DNA of 64,000 nucleotides. Origin: Cognatundibacterium aquatile (lineage in GTDB: Bacteria; Pseudomonadota; Gammaproteobacteria; Burkholderiales; Burkholderiaceae_D). Location of the stretch: contig NZ_JACOFT010000002.1 of the NCBI RefSeq assembly GCF_014699135.1, positions 859,692-923,691 on the forward strand, given 5' to 3'. The translations under genes and the position numbers were made by a program. Numbering within the stretch: position 1 is the stretch's first letter; each line of letters opens with the position of its first letter. The notes under the pieces were generated by a model. That model did not search any database. It was not told where the DNA came from and worked only from the letters and a program-made list of their open reading frames with translations. Shown here piece after piece: positions 1 to 8,520 of the stretch.

Positions 1-1669
1 GCTTTTGCTCTGGCGTCGTCGCGGCATCAGGATGCTTCAGTGTCGCGAAGGCGACAGCAACCTGCCCTTTGAGTTTATCTTCGATGCCGACCACAGCAAC
101 TTCAGAAATCTGCGGATGACTGGAAATACTCTCTTCGATTTCTCGCGTACCAAGACGATGACCAGCGACATTAATCACATCATCAGTACGTCCGAGAATG
201 AAGTAATAACCATCTTCGTCTTTAATACCCCAGTCAAAAGTTGAATACAACTGATCATGCGCAAAATTTGCCCAATAGGTACTGACGAAACGCTGATCAT
301 CGCCATACACCGTTTGCATACAACCCGGCGGCAAAGGGCCGCGAATCGCAACGACGCCTTTTTCATTCGGGCCGCATTCGGCACCAGTCATTTCATTAAT
401 GATCTGAACGTTGTAACCATACATCGCGACACCGGGGCTACCCAACCGTGTCGGCGTATTTTCAATGGCGCGGGCAACCGACAAAATCGGCCAGCCGGTT
501 TCTGTCTGCCAGTAATTGTCGATAATCGGCACGCCTAGCTCGGTCGCAATCCAGCTTGAAGTTGTTTCATCCAGCGGCTCACCCGCCAGATACAAAGCCT
601 TCAATGAAGATAAATCATATTTCTTCATCAGTTCAGGCGGATGTTTTTTCAGCACACGAATTGCCGTCGGTGCAGAAAACATGCGCGTGACTTTGTATTT
701 TTCAACGATGCTCCACCAGATACCCGCATCAGGACGAATCGGTGTGCCCTCGTACATAATCGTCGCCATGCCTGCGATAAGCGGGCCATAGACGATGTAA
801 GAATGTCCGACTACCCAGCCGATATCGGATGTCGCAAAGTAGGTTTCACCGGCATTGCCGCAATAGATATGCTTCATCGATGCAGCCAACGCCACCGCAT
901 AACCACCGACATCGCGCTGCACGCCTTTCGGTTTGCCAGTCGTTCCCGATGTATACAGCACATACGACATCTCATTTGATTCCAGCCAAGTTACCGGTAC
1001 CGGTGTCTGCATATGTTGTGCACGCAGTGCAGCGTAGTCGACGTCGCGTCCCGCAACCAGCGTCATTGCATCAAGACCACGATTCACAATCAACACATGT
1101 GCCGGCTTATGTTCAGCTAACTCAATCGCATCATTCAACAATGGCTTATATGGAACAGCCTTACCACCACGCATACCTGCGTCCGCTGAAACAACCAGTA
1201 CCGGCTTGGCATCGTCAATACGGGTTGCCAGACTTTTTGAAGCAAAGCCACCGAACACTACTGAATGCACGGCACCGATACGGGCACAGGCCAGCATCGC
1301 AAACGCGGCCTCTGCAATCATAGGCATATAAATCAGAACACGGTCACCGCGCTGCACGCCCAGCGACAACATAATCGCCGCCATACGTTGCACTTCCTGA
1401 TGCAACTCAGCAAAGCTATACACTTTCTCCGTATTGGTTTCGGTAGAAATCGCAATCAGTGCCGCTTTATCCGGCTGCGTTGCAACCCAGCGATCAACCG
1501 CGTTATAGCAAAGATTCGTTTCACCGCCGACAAACCATTTGGCAAATGGCGGCTGGCTGTGATCAAGCACCTGCTGGTAAGGTTTGTGCCAGTCGATCAA
1601 TTTGGCCTGATCATCCCAGAATGATTCTGGATTTTGTATCGATTGCTGATAAAACGCTGCGTAAGACAT
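1..1669 (-). CDS. prpE: Propionyl-CoA synthetase PrpE, 3' part cut by window edge
   Basis: Activates propionate with ATP and CoA to propionyl-CoA, the entry step of the methylcitrate cycle in the cytoplasm. The reading frame is open from an ATG at 1669 to the left edge (556 codons; the family is about 630 residues), so roughly the last 70 residues, including the region that normally carries the catalytic, acetylatable lysine, lie outside the window. The start MSYAAFYQQSIQ, preceded by an AGGAGAG ribosome site, and the adenylation P-loop YTSGTTGKPKG at about residue 239 are visible. The frame reads on to a family-like segment near base 1. It lies downstream of prpF but beyond a strong terminator, so it probably has its own promoter. 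Acetyl-CoA synthetase is the alternative, but the neighbours favour PrpE. Confidence 0.93.
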   Translation of the reverse strand, partial: MSYAAFYQQSIQNPESFWDDQAKLIDWHKPYQQVLDHSQPPFAKWFVGGETNLCYNAVDRWVATQPDKAALIAISTETNTEKVYSFAELHQEVQRMAAIMLSLGVQRGDRVLIYMPMIAEAAFAMLACARIGAVHSVVFGGFASKSLATRIDDAKPVLVVSADAGMRGGKAVPYKPLLNDAIELAEHKPAHVLIVNRGLDAMTLVAGRDVDYAALRAQHMQTPVPVTWLESNEMSYVLYTSGTTGKPKGVQRDVGGYAVALAASMKHIYCGNAGETYFATSDIGWVVGHSYIVYGPLIAGMATIMYEGTPIRPDAGIWWSIVEKYKVTRMFSAPTAIRVLKKHPPELMKKYDLSSLKALYLAGEPLDETTSSWIATELGVPIIDNYWQTETGWPILSVARAIENTPTRLGSPGVAMYGYNVQIINEMTGAECGPNEKGVVAIRGPLPPGCMQTVYGDDQRFVSTYWANFAHDQLYSTFDWGIKDEDGYYFILGRTDDVINVAGHRLGTREIEESISSHPQISEVAVVGIEDKLKGQVAVAFATLKHPDAATTPEQK

Positions 1670-1990
1670 ACTCTCTCCTGTTTTTTATTGTGCTGCATTC
1701 CGGGTCAGCGAAATGCGAATGAACCTGTAAGTTTTATGTAAGCGACCAAGAAAAAACGCGACCGTTTAACGGGTCGCGTCTGATTGTTCTGCGTTGTTTC
1801 TGTGCTTGACGAGCGATGCGAATGTGAGCATTTGCATGATCTTTCCAGAGTTCCTGCCAGCCATGGTTGATAAGACCGCAGGTAGGAAAAAACCAACCGC
1901 AACACCGCACGACGACACTCTTTCAACAAGAGAGTCGTCGTCATGACGAAGCGGATTGTGCGGTCAGTTGACATATGATGATGTGTAAAA
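1670..1990. other. prpF-prpE intergenic region with hairpins
   Basis: These 321 bases hold no convincing gene. They contain the terminator at 1751-1780 and a second hairpin at 1911-1942 (stem GACGACACTCTTT against AAGAGAG-T-GTCGTC with one bulge) that has no T-run on the minus strand. A prpE promoter should lie in 1670-1750, but no clear -35/-10 pair could be picked. An 89-codon minus-strand open frame crosses both hairpins and was not accepted. Confidence 0.6.
1751..1780 (-). terminator. Rho-independent terminator after prpF
   Basis: On the minus strand a GCGACC/GGTCGC stem with a short AT-rich loop is followed directly by six T. It lies about 210 nt past the prpF stop and about 80 nt before the prpE start. 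It should separate or attenuate prpE from the prpBC-acnD-prpF transcript. Confidence 0.8.
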
Positions 1991-3184
1991 TCAGAACGTA
2001 TCGCCGGGAATACGAACCCAGCCTTCCATCAGCACGCGTGCACTACGGCTCATGATGGCTTTTTTGACTGTCCATTCACCATTCACCTGCGTTGCTTCCG
2101 CACCGACCCGCAAGGTGCCGGATGGATGTCCGAAGCGCACCGCAGTGCGCTCACCACCACCGGCAGCCAAATTCACCAGAGTGCCGGGAATCGCTGCCGC
2201 AGTACCGATCGCAACCGCTGCTGTCCCCATCATCGCGTGGTGTAGTTTGCCCATCGACAAAGCGCGCACTAACAAATCGATTTCCGTTGCATTGACTTGC
2301 TTGCCACTGGAAGAAACATACGATTGCGGTTTTGCAACAAACGCCACCTTCGGCGTATGCTGGCGTTGAGCCGCTTCATCAATATGCTTGATCAAGCCCA
2401 TGCGTACCGCTCCGTAAGCGCGGATAGTCTCGAACTTAGCGAGTGCCGCAGGGTCACTGTTAATTGCATCCTGCAATTCGGTACCGGTATAACCTATCGC
2501 TTCGGCGTTCACAAATATCGTCGGAATACCGGCATTGATCATCGTCGCTTTCAACGTACCGATACCGGGCACGTCCAGATCATCGACCAGATTCCCAGTC
2601 GGGAACATGGAACCGCCAGCGCCTTCTTCATCTGCAGCCGGATCCATGAATTCGAGCTGCACTTCAGCGGCAGGAAAAGTTACGCCGTCGAGTTCAAAAT
2701 CACCGGTTTCCTGCACTTCGCCATTCGTGATTGGCACATGAGCGATGATAGTTTTACTGATATTCGCTTGCCAGATGCGTACTACGGCAACGCCGTTTTG
2801 CGGAACACGACTCGCATCCACCAGACCGGCGCTGATCGCGAAGGAACCGACCGCTGCCGACAGATTGCCGCAATTGCCGCTCCAGTCAACAAAAGCCTTA
2901 TCTATCGACACCTGACCGAACAGGTAATCGACATCGTGATCAGCTCTCGTGCTTTTCGACAGAATCACGGTCTTGCTGGTGCTGGATGTCGCACCGCCCA
3001 TGCCGTCGATTTGTTTGCCGTAAGGATCGGGGCTGCCTATCACGCGCAACAGAATCGCGTCACGCGCAGCACCGGGCACTTGCGCCGCCTGCGGCAAATC
3101 CTGCAAACGGAAAAACACGCCTTTGCTGGTACCGCCACGGATATACGTCGCGGGGATTTTAATTTGGGCTGGATGATTCATCAT
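1991..3184 (-). CDS. prpF: 2-methylaconitate cis-trans isomerase PrpF
   Basis: Isomerises the trans-2-methylaconitate made by AcnD to the cis form so that aconitase can finish 2-methylisocitrate synthesis. The 397-residue length fits the family. The N-terminal motif YIRGGTSKGVFF and the segment GNCGNLSAAVG (both parts of the diaminopimelate-epimerase-like fold) are present. Two ATGs sit in tandem at 3184 and 3181; the AAGGAA ribosome site touches the first, so the second may be the true start. It follows acnD after a 196-base gap carrying a REP-like inverted pair. AcnD plus PrpF is the usual replacement for PrpD in many beta- and gammaproteobacteria. Confidence 0.95.
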   Translation of the reverse strand: MMNHPAQIKIPATYIRGGTSKGVFFRLQDLPQAAQVPGAARDAILLRVIGSPDPYGKQIDGMGGATSSTSKTVILSKSTRADHDVDYLFGQVSIDKAFVDWSGNCGNLSAAVGSFAISAGLVDASRVPQNGVAVVRIWQANISKTIIAHVPITNGEVQETGDFELDGVTFPAAEVQLEFMDPAADEEGAGGSMFPTGNLVDDLDVPGIGTLKATMINAGIPTIFVNAEAIGYTGTELQDAINSDPAALAKFETIRAYGAVRMGLIKHIDEAAQRQHTPKVAFVAKPQSYVSSSGKQVNATEIDLLVRALSMGKLHHAMMGTAAVAIGTAAAIPGTLVNLAAGGGERTAVRFGHPSGTLRVGAEATQVNGEWTVKKAIMSRSARVLMEGWVRIPGDTF

Positions 3185-3207
3185 TTCCTTCTGTACTTGG
3201 TTTTAGG

Positions 3208-3247
3208 CTCCCTCTCCCGCGAGCGGGAGAGGGTAGGGTGAGGGTCG
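3208..3247. repeat. REP-like palindrome, copy A
   Basis: The palindrome CCCTCTCCCGCGAGCGGGAG (continuing AGGG, 3210-3233) is followed by TAGGGTGAGGGTCG. The same unit recurs inverted at 3328-3370, so the pair forms a BIME-like structure inside the prp operon between acnD and prpF. No transposase is nearby. Confidence 0.75.
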
Positions 3248-3327
3248 TTGAGTTTGAAAATTAGCTCTGGAGTAAATCCACAGTAAACTCAAAATAAAGT
3301 ACTTATTTAAATTTGCAATTGATCAAT

Positions 3328-3370
3328 CGCCCTCATCCCAACCCTTCTCCCGCTTGCGGGAGAAGGGCTT
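3328..3370. repeat. REP-like palindrome, copy B (inverted)
   Basis: Inverted partner of the 3208-3247 unit. Its reverse complement reads CCCTTCTCCCGCAAGCGGGA then GAAGGGTTGGGATGAGGG, aligning over the whole unit with copy A. It begins 11 bases past the acnD stop codon. Such units often stabilise the upstream mRNA or act as weak terminators; that role is inferred. Confidence 0.75.
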
Positions 3371-3380
3371 ATTTCATCAA

Positions 3381-5972
3381 TTACACTTTCTTCGTCGATT
3401 CCAAAAAGTCTTGTGCAAAGCGCTGTAACACGCCACCGGCCTCATAAATCGAGACTTCTTCTGCTGTATCCAGGCGGCAGGTGACTGGCACTTCGACGCG
3501 TTCACCGTTTTTACGATGAATGATCAGCGTCAGCATGGCGCGTGGTGTGCGTTCGCCAACGACATCAAACGTTTCGCTACCATCGATATTCAGCGTCAGG
3601 CGGTTCACGCCTGGTTTGAATTCGAGAGGCAATACGCCCATACCGACCAGATTCGTACGATGGATACGTTCGAAACCTTCAGCCACAATCGCTTCCACAC
3701 CCGCCAGACGCACACCTTTAGCGGCCCAGTCACGTGATGAACCCTGACCATAATCCGCGCCAGCAATAATGATCAACGGCTGCTTACGCTCCATATAGGT
3801 TTCAATCGCTTCCCACATGCGGGTCACTTTGCCTTCCGGCTCCACACGCGCCAGCGAACCGGCTTTGACTTTGCCATCGACCTGCACCATTTCATTCTTC
3901 AATGTCGGATTCGCAAAGGTCGCGCGCTGCGCTGTCAGATGATCGCCGCGATGGGTTGCGTAGGAATTGAAGTCTTCTTCCGGCAAACCCATTTTGGCGA
4001 GGTAAGCACCCGCCGCACTGTCGAGCATGATCGCATTCGATGGTGATAAATGATCTGTCGTGATATTGTCGCCCAATACCGCCAAAGGACGCATACCCGT
4101 CATCGTGCGTGGCGCAGCGAGCGCGCCTTCCCAGTACGGTGGGCGACGGATATACGTCGTTTGTGGACGCCAGTCGTACAGCGGGCTGACTTTCTCACCG
4201 TTGTCGGCCTGAATCGCAAACATAGGCTCGTACACCTGACGGAACATTTCAGGCTTGACGCTGGATTTCACAATCGCATCAATTTCTTCATCGGTAGGCC
4301 AGATATCTTTCAGACGGATTTCTTTGCCATCAACGACAGTCAAAACATCCTTCTCGATATCAAAGCGTATCGTGCCGGCAATCGCATACGCAACGACCAA
4401 CGGTGGCGAAGCGAGGAATGCTTGCTTTGCATACGGATGGATACGTCCATCGAAATTACGGTTACCGGATAACACGGCAGTCGCGTATAAATCGCGATCT
4501 ATAATTTCTTGCTGGATCACAGGATCAAGCGCGCCGGACATGCCGTTGCAAGACGTGCAGGCATAGGCCACCACGCCGAAGCCCAGCCTTTCCAGATCGT
4601 CCATCAAACCAGCTTCTTCCAGATACAACGTAACCGCTTTGGAGCCTGGCGCCAGTGATGATTTCACCCACGGTTTGCGGGTCAGCCCGAGTCGGTTAGC
4701 GTTACGTGCCAGCAGTGCTGCGGCAATCACATTACGCGGATTGCTGGTGTTGGTGCAGCTGGTAATGGCGGCAATAATCACAGCGCCATCCGGCATTTGT
4801 CCTGGCACATCATCCCATTGCGCAGCGATACCTTTGGCAGCCAGATCGGCTGTTGCAACACGTGCATGTGGATTCGAAGGACCAGCCATATTGCGCACCA
4901 CGCTGGACAAATCGAATGTCAATACACGTTCGTACTCAGCGTTGATCAGACTGTTTGCCCACAGACCGGCGGCTTTCGCATAAGTCTCGACCAGTTTCAC
5001 CTGCTCATCGCTACGGCCTGTCAGTTTCAGATAATCGATGGTTTGCTGATCGATCGCGAACATCGCTGCTGTCGCACCGTATTCTGGAGCCATATTCGAA
5101 ATCGTCGCGCGATCACCGAGCGTCAGCGCAGCAGCGCCAGCGCCGTAAAATTCTAGGTAGGCGCCCACCACTTTTTGCTTGCGCAGGAATTCAGTCATTG
5201 CCAGCACTACGTCTGTTGCGGTGATGCCTGGCTGTGGACGGCCAGAGAGTTCAACGCCAATGATATCCGGCAAACGCATCCACGATGCGCGGCCCAGCAT
5301 GACGTTTTCTGCTTCCAGACCGCCAACACCGATCGCGATCACGCCCAGCGCATCGACGTGTGGCGTGTGGCTGTCGGTACCGACCAGCGTATCAGGAAAT
5401 GCCACGCCATCTTTCGCATGAATCACTGGCGACATCCGTTCCAGATTGATCTGGTGCATGATGCCATTACCCGGTGGGATCACATCGACATTTTTGAAGG
5501 CTTTTTTTGTCCAGTTAATGAAGTCAAACCGGTCTTCATTACGACGATCTTCAATCGCACGGTTTTTGGCGAACGCGTCAGGATCAAAACCACCGCATTC
5601 CACTGCCAACGAGTGATCGACGATCAGTTGCACAGGTACGACCGGATTGACTTGCGCCGGATCACCGCCCTGCTCTGCAATCGCATCACGCAAACCCGCC
5701 AGATCAACCAGCGCAGTCTGACCCAGAATATCGTGACAGACCACACGCGCCGGAAACCACGGAAAATCGAGTTCGCGTTTGCGTTCGATGAACTGTTTCA
5801 GAGAGTCAGTCAGGGTTGCCGGGTCGCAACGACGCACCAGATTTTCAGCCAGTACGCGTGAGGTGTAGGGCAGTTTGTCGTAGGCGCCGGGTTGAATCGC
5901 TTCGACTGCCGCACGGGCGTCGAAAAAATCCAGTTGGGTGCCGGGGAGTGGTTTGCGGTTTGCAGTGTTCAT
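3381..5972 (-). CDS. acnD: Fe/S-dependent 2-methylcitrate dehydratase AcnD
   Basis: Dehydrates 2-methylcitrate to 2-methylaconitate in the methylcitrate cycle and needs PrpF as partner. At 863 residues it matches the AcnD branch of the aconitase A family. The three [4Fe-4S] ligands are visible: Cys406 in TSCTNTS, and Cys472 and Cys475 in ACTSCNG. The C-terminal swivel domain shows GADYGQGSSRDWAAKG. The ATG at 5972 gives a conventional AcnD N-terminus (MNTANRKPLPGTQLDFFDAR). The immediate neighbours prpC and prpF distinguish it from general aconitase. Confidence 0.96.
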   Translation of the reverse strand: MNTANRKPLPGTQLDFFDARAAVEAIQPGAYDKLPYTSRVLAENLVRRCDPATLTDSLKQFIERKRELDFPWFPARVVCHDILGQTALVDLAGLRDAIAEQGGDPAQVNPVVPVQLIVDHSLAVECGGFDPDAFAKNRAIEDRRNEDRFDFINWTKKAFKNVDVIPPGNGIMHQINLERMSPVIHAKDGVAFPDTLVGTDSHTPHVDALGVIAIGVGGLEAENVMLGRASWMRLPDIIGVELSGRPQPGITATDVVLAMTEFLRKQKVVGAYLEFYGAGAAALTLGDRATISNMAPEYGATAAMFAIDQQTIDYLKLTGRSDEQVKLVETYAKAAGLWANSLINAEYERVLTFDLSSVVRNMAGPSNPHARVATADLAAKGIAAQWDDVPGQMPDGAVIIAAITSCTNTSNPRNVIAAALLARNANRLGLTRKPWVKSSLAPGSKAVTLYLEEAGLMDDLERLGFGVVAYACTSCNGMSGALDPVIQQEIIDRDLYATAVLSGNRNFDGRIHPYAKQAFLASPPLVVAYAIAGTIRFDIEKDVLTVVDGKEIRLKDIWPTDEEIDAIVKSSVKPEMFRQVYEPMFAIQADNGEKVSPLYDWRPQTTYIRRPPYWEGALAAPRTMTGMRPLAVLGDNITTDHLSPSNAIMLDSAAGAYLAKMGLPEEDFNSYATHRGDHLTAQRATFANPTLKNEMVQVDGKVKAGSLARVEPEGKVTRMWEAIETYMERKQPLIIIAGADYGQGSSRDWAAKGVRLAGVEAIVAEGFERIHRTNLVGMGVLPLEFKPGVNRLTLNIDGSETFDVVGERTPRAMLTLIIHRKNGERVEVPVTCRLDTAEEVSIYEAGGVLQRFAQDFLESTKKV

Positions 5973-6050
5973 GGCTTATTCAGGAAGAATGGATGTTCCG
6001 GGAGCGAAACGCGTGGCAATCTCTTGCTGCGTCTTTGCCCTCTTTTATGC

Positions 6051-6086
6051 GCTGATGCTGTTACACATGAGTAAGCAGCATCAGCA
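6051..6086 (-). other. Hairpin between prpC and acnD
   Basis: GCTGATGCTG-TTAC and GTAA-GCAGCATCAGC pair into a stem of about 14 bp with one bulge in the 132-base gap between prpC and acnD. There is no T-run on the minus strand. It may be an mRNA processing or stability structure within the operon rather than a terminator. Confidence 0.4.
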
Positions 6087-6104
6087 CCTCAGACAAATGA
6101 CAGA

Positions 6105-7253
6105 TTATTTACGGCTCTTGATCGGCACAAATTTCAAGTCCTCAGGACCGACATAATTTGCGCTAGGACGAATGATCTTGTTATCGATACGCTGTTCTAT
6201 GATGTGTGCCGCCCAGCCGGATGTGCGGGCGATCACGAACAATGGTGTGAACATCGCTGTTGGCACGCCCATCATGTGATACGACACAGCAGAGAACCAG
6301 TCCAGATTCGGGAACATTTTTTTGATGTCCCACATCACTGTTTCCAGACGTTCAGCAATGTCGTACATCTTCATAGCACCCGCATCTTTCGACAGATTGC
6401 GCGCGACTTCTTTGATCACTTTGTTACGTGGATCAGAGATCGTGTAGACAGGGTGACCAAAGCCGATCACGACTTCTTTATTTTCAACGCGTTTTTTGAT
6501 ATCGGCTTCTGCTTCATCCGGATTGTCGTAGCGTTTCTGAATTTCAAACGCGACTTCATTCGCGCCGCCATGCTTAGGACCACGCAATGCGCCGATTGCG
6601 CCAGTGATCGCAGAATACATATCGGAACCGGTACCGGCGATGACACGACCGGTAAATGTTGATGCATTGAATTCATGCTCCGCATACAGAATCAGTGAGG
6701 TATGCATCGCTTTTTCCCACAGCTTGCTGGGCTTCTGGCCGTGCAGCAGATGCAGGAAATGGCCACCGATCGATTCGTCGTCAGTTTCGGTTTCTATGCG
6801 TTTGCCGTTGTGGCTGTAGTGATACCAGTACAGCAGCATGGAGCCCAGCGACGCCATCAGGCGATCAGCGATATCGCGTGCGCCCGGTGTGTTGTGGTCA
6901 TCTTTTTCCGGCAAAACGCAACCCAGTGCGGAAACACCGGTACGCATCACGTCCATAGGATGCGACGATGCTGGCAGCCATTCGAGCGCTGCTTTCACAT
7001 TCGCAGGCAAGCCGCGCAATGCTTTCAGTTTCGCTTTGTAGGCGTGCAGTTCGGCGACTGTCGGCAACTTACCGTGCACCAGCAAATGGGCGATTTCTTC
7101 AAACTCGCAGGCATCGGCCACGTCGAGAATATCGTAACCACGGTAATGCAGGTCGTTACCGGTTTTACCCACGGTACACAAAGCGGTATTACCCGCAGTC
7201 ACGCCGGACAAGGCAACGGATTTCTTTGGTTTGAAAGGAACTGCTTCGGTCAT
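6105..7253 (-). CDS. prpC: 2-methylcitrate synthase PrpC
   Basis: Condenses propionyl-CoA with oxaloacetate to 2-methylcitrate. The 382-residue citrate-synthase fold keeps the catalytic triad: His228 in KHGGAN, His267 in GFGHPVY and Asp318 in NLDWFSA. The start at 7253 has an AGGAG site 7 bases upstream. The short single-domain length and the position between prpB and acnD mark it as the methylcitrate rather than the main TCA-cycle enzyme. Between it and prpB lies a dispersed hairpin element (7276-7353). Confidence 0.96.
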   Translation of the reverse strand: MTEAVPFKPKKSVALSGVTAGNTALCTVGKTGNDLHYRGYDILDVADACEFEEIAHLLVHGKLPTVAELHAYKAKLKALRGLPANVKAALEWLPASSHPMDVMRTGVSALGCVLPEKDDHNTPGARDIADRLMASLGSMLLYWYHYSHNGKRIETETDDESIGGHFLHLLHGQKPSKLWEKAMHTSLILYAEHEFNASTFTGRVIAGTGSDMYSAITGAIGALRGPKHGGANEVAFEIQKRYDNPDEAEADIKKRVENKEVVIGFGHPVYTISDPRNKVIKEVARNLSKDAGAMKMYDIAERLETVMWDIKKMFPNLDWFSAVSYHMMGVPTAMFTPLFVIARTSGWAAHIIEQRIDNKIIRPSANYVGPEDLKFVPIKSRK

Positions 7254-7275
7254 GGTGCTCTCCTGAGATAATTAG

Positions 7276-7353
7276 ATACTCCCCCCAGTATTTTTTAACG
7301 CCCAATGAGTCTGCTGAGGATAAGGCAATTATTTAAAAAAACAGGGGGGGTAT
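7276..7353. repeat. Dispersed G6/C6 inverted-repeat element, copy 1
   Basis: Begins with the palindrome ATACT-CCCCCC-AGTAT followed by TTTTTTAACGCCC and ends with GGGGGGGTAT about 50 bases later. It lies between prpC and prpB. The related copies at 15941-16013 and 54404-54485 share the palindrome and the AGTATnTTTTnAAnGCCC flank. No open frame lies inside it. Confidence 0.65.
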
Positions 7354-7403
7354 GTGTTTTTATACGGTTTTAAAATGAATGGAATCCGGTAGAAAATAAG
7401 GAA

Positions 7404-8294
7404 TTATTTGTTCTTTTGCTGCGCAAACAAGGCATCCAGTTTTTGCTCGAAATCGTGATAGTTGATGCGTTCGTACAATTCCATCCGGGTTTGCATGGTA
7501 TCGACCACGTTCTTTTGCGAACCGTCGCGGCGAATCGCGGTGTACACGTTTTCTGCCGCTTTGTTCATCGCGCGGAATGCGGACAATGGATACAACACCA
7601 GACCGACATCCACTGCGGCCAGTTCTTCGACGGTATATAACGGTGTCGCACCAAATTCTGTGATGTTGGCCAGGATAGGTACTTTGACCGCATTAGCGAA
7701 TTGTTTGTACATCGCCAGTTCGGTAATCGCTTCCGGGAAAATCATGTCGGCACCGGCTTCAACACAAGCCTGAGCGCGATCAATCGCGGCTTCCAGACCT
7801 TCGACGGCGAGCGCATCGGTACGCGCCATAATCACGAAATTTTCATCGGTACGCGCATCGACTGCCGCTTTGATGCGATCAACCATTTCCTGCTTGGTGA
7901 CAATTTCTTTGTTCGGACGATGGCCGCAACGCTTGGCGCCGACCTGATCTTCAATATGCATCGCCGCAGCGCCGAATTTGATCATCGATTTCACGGTCCG
8001 TGCCACGTTGAACGCAGATGAACCGAAACCGGTATCCACATCGACCAACAACGGCAGATCGCACACGTCAGTAATACGGCGCACATCGGTCAGCACGTCA
8101 TCCAGATTCGAAATACCCAGATCAGGCAAACCCAGAGAACCGGCAGCGACGCCGCCACCGGACAGATAAATAGCCTTGAAGCCAGCGCGCTTGGCCAGCA
8201 AAGCGTGGTTCGCGTTGATCGCGCCGACCACTTGTAACGGGGATTCTTCTTGCATCGCCTTACGGAAGGCGGCACCTGCGGAGTAGTTGCTCAT
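7404..8294 (-). CDS. prpB: 2-methylisocitrate lyase PrpB
   Basis: Cleaves 2-methylisocitrate into pyruvate and succinate, the last step of the cycle. The protein (296 residues from the start chosen) shows the isocitrate-lyase-family motif KRCGHRPNK with catalytic Cys123 and the Mg-binding region DVDTGFG. The frame stays open to an ATG at 8366, but the ATG at 8294 ([13 protein letters not shown]) is preferred. It places the catalytic cysteine at 123 as in characterised PrpB proteins, and the sigma-54 promoter at 8337-8352 lies inside the longer version. It is the first gene of the minus-strand prp operon, divergent from prpR. Confidence 0.95.
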   Translation of the reverse strand: MSNYSAGAAFRKAMQEESPLQVVGAINANHALLAKRAGFKAIYLSGGGVAAGSLGLPDLGISNLDDVLTDVRRITDVCDLPLLVDVDTGFGSSAFNVARTVKSMIKFGAAAMHIEDQVGAKRCGHRPNKEIVTKQEMVDRIKAAVDARTDENFVIMARTDALAVEGLEAAIDRAQACVEAGADMIFPEAITELAMYKQFANAVKVPILANITEFGATPLYTVEELAAVDVGLVLYPLSAFRAMNKAAENVYTAIRRDGSQKNVVDTMQTRMELYERINYHDFEQKLDALFAQQKNK

Positions 8295-8336
8295 ATCGTT
8301 GATGTCTTTCAGGTTAATGAAGTTGCCAGCGTCTAT

Positions 8337-8352
8337 TGCAATCAACATGCCA
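8337..8352 (-). promoter_or_regulatory. Sigma-54 (-24/-12) promoter of the prp operon
   Basis: Minus strand TGGCATGTTGATTGCA matches the consensus TGGCAC-N5-TTGCA at all fixed positions but one, with correct GG-GC spacing. Transcription would start near 8326, giving a leader of about 32 nt before the prpB ATG at 8294. A sigma-54 promoter is expected because PrpR next door is a sigma-54 activator. Confidence 0.8.
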
Positions 8353-8445
8353 GCACCAGCCGGCATCGCAACAGCTTAGACCGGGAATGTTAAAAATCAA
8401 GGACTTAAACAGCGCAGATTAAGAATAATCAATTGCACATTCAGT

Positions 8446-8520
8446 ATGAAATGTTTCATAATGATGTTTCATAAAACGAAAAATGAAACACGTTTTTCAG
8501 GATTGAAACAAATATGAAAC
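8446..8520. promoter_or_regulatory. Putative PrpR upstream activating sites
   Basis: Repeats of TGAAACA/TGTTTCA are packed here: ATGAAATGTTTCAT (8446-8459), GATGTTTCAT (8463-8472), AAATGAAACA (8481-8490), and GATTGAAACA plus ATGAAAC (8501-8520). They lie about 95-170 bases upstream of the sigma-54 promoter, the normal distance for enhancer binding. Some overlap the prpR ribosome site and start, which would allow autoregulation. The assignment to PrpR is inferred. Confidence 0.6.

Noticed and set aside
1705..1974. 89-codon minus-strand open frame between prpF and prpE
   Set aside because: It spans a strong terminator and a hairpin, has no family resemblance and no clear ribosome site.
3210..3233. 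Palindrome as a rho-independent terminator for acnD
   Set aside because: GC-rich and symmetric but lacks a following T-run on either strand; the inverted second copy points to a REP element.
7276..7353. ATACT-C6-AGTAT as an RcnR/CsoR/FrmR-type metal or formaldehyde operator
   Set aside because: The motif resembles the known G-tract operators, but the three copies sit by unrelated genes, share extra flanking sequence, and no such regulator or efflux gene is present, so a dispersed repeat fits better.
8295..8366. Extended N-terminus of prpB
   Set aside because: Contains the sigma-54 promoter, and the shorter start puts the catalytic cysteine at position 123 as in known PrpB.
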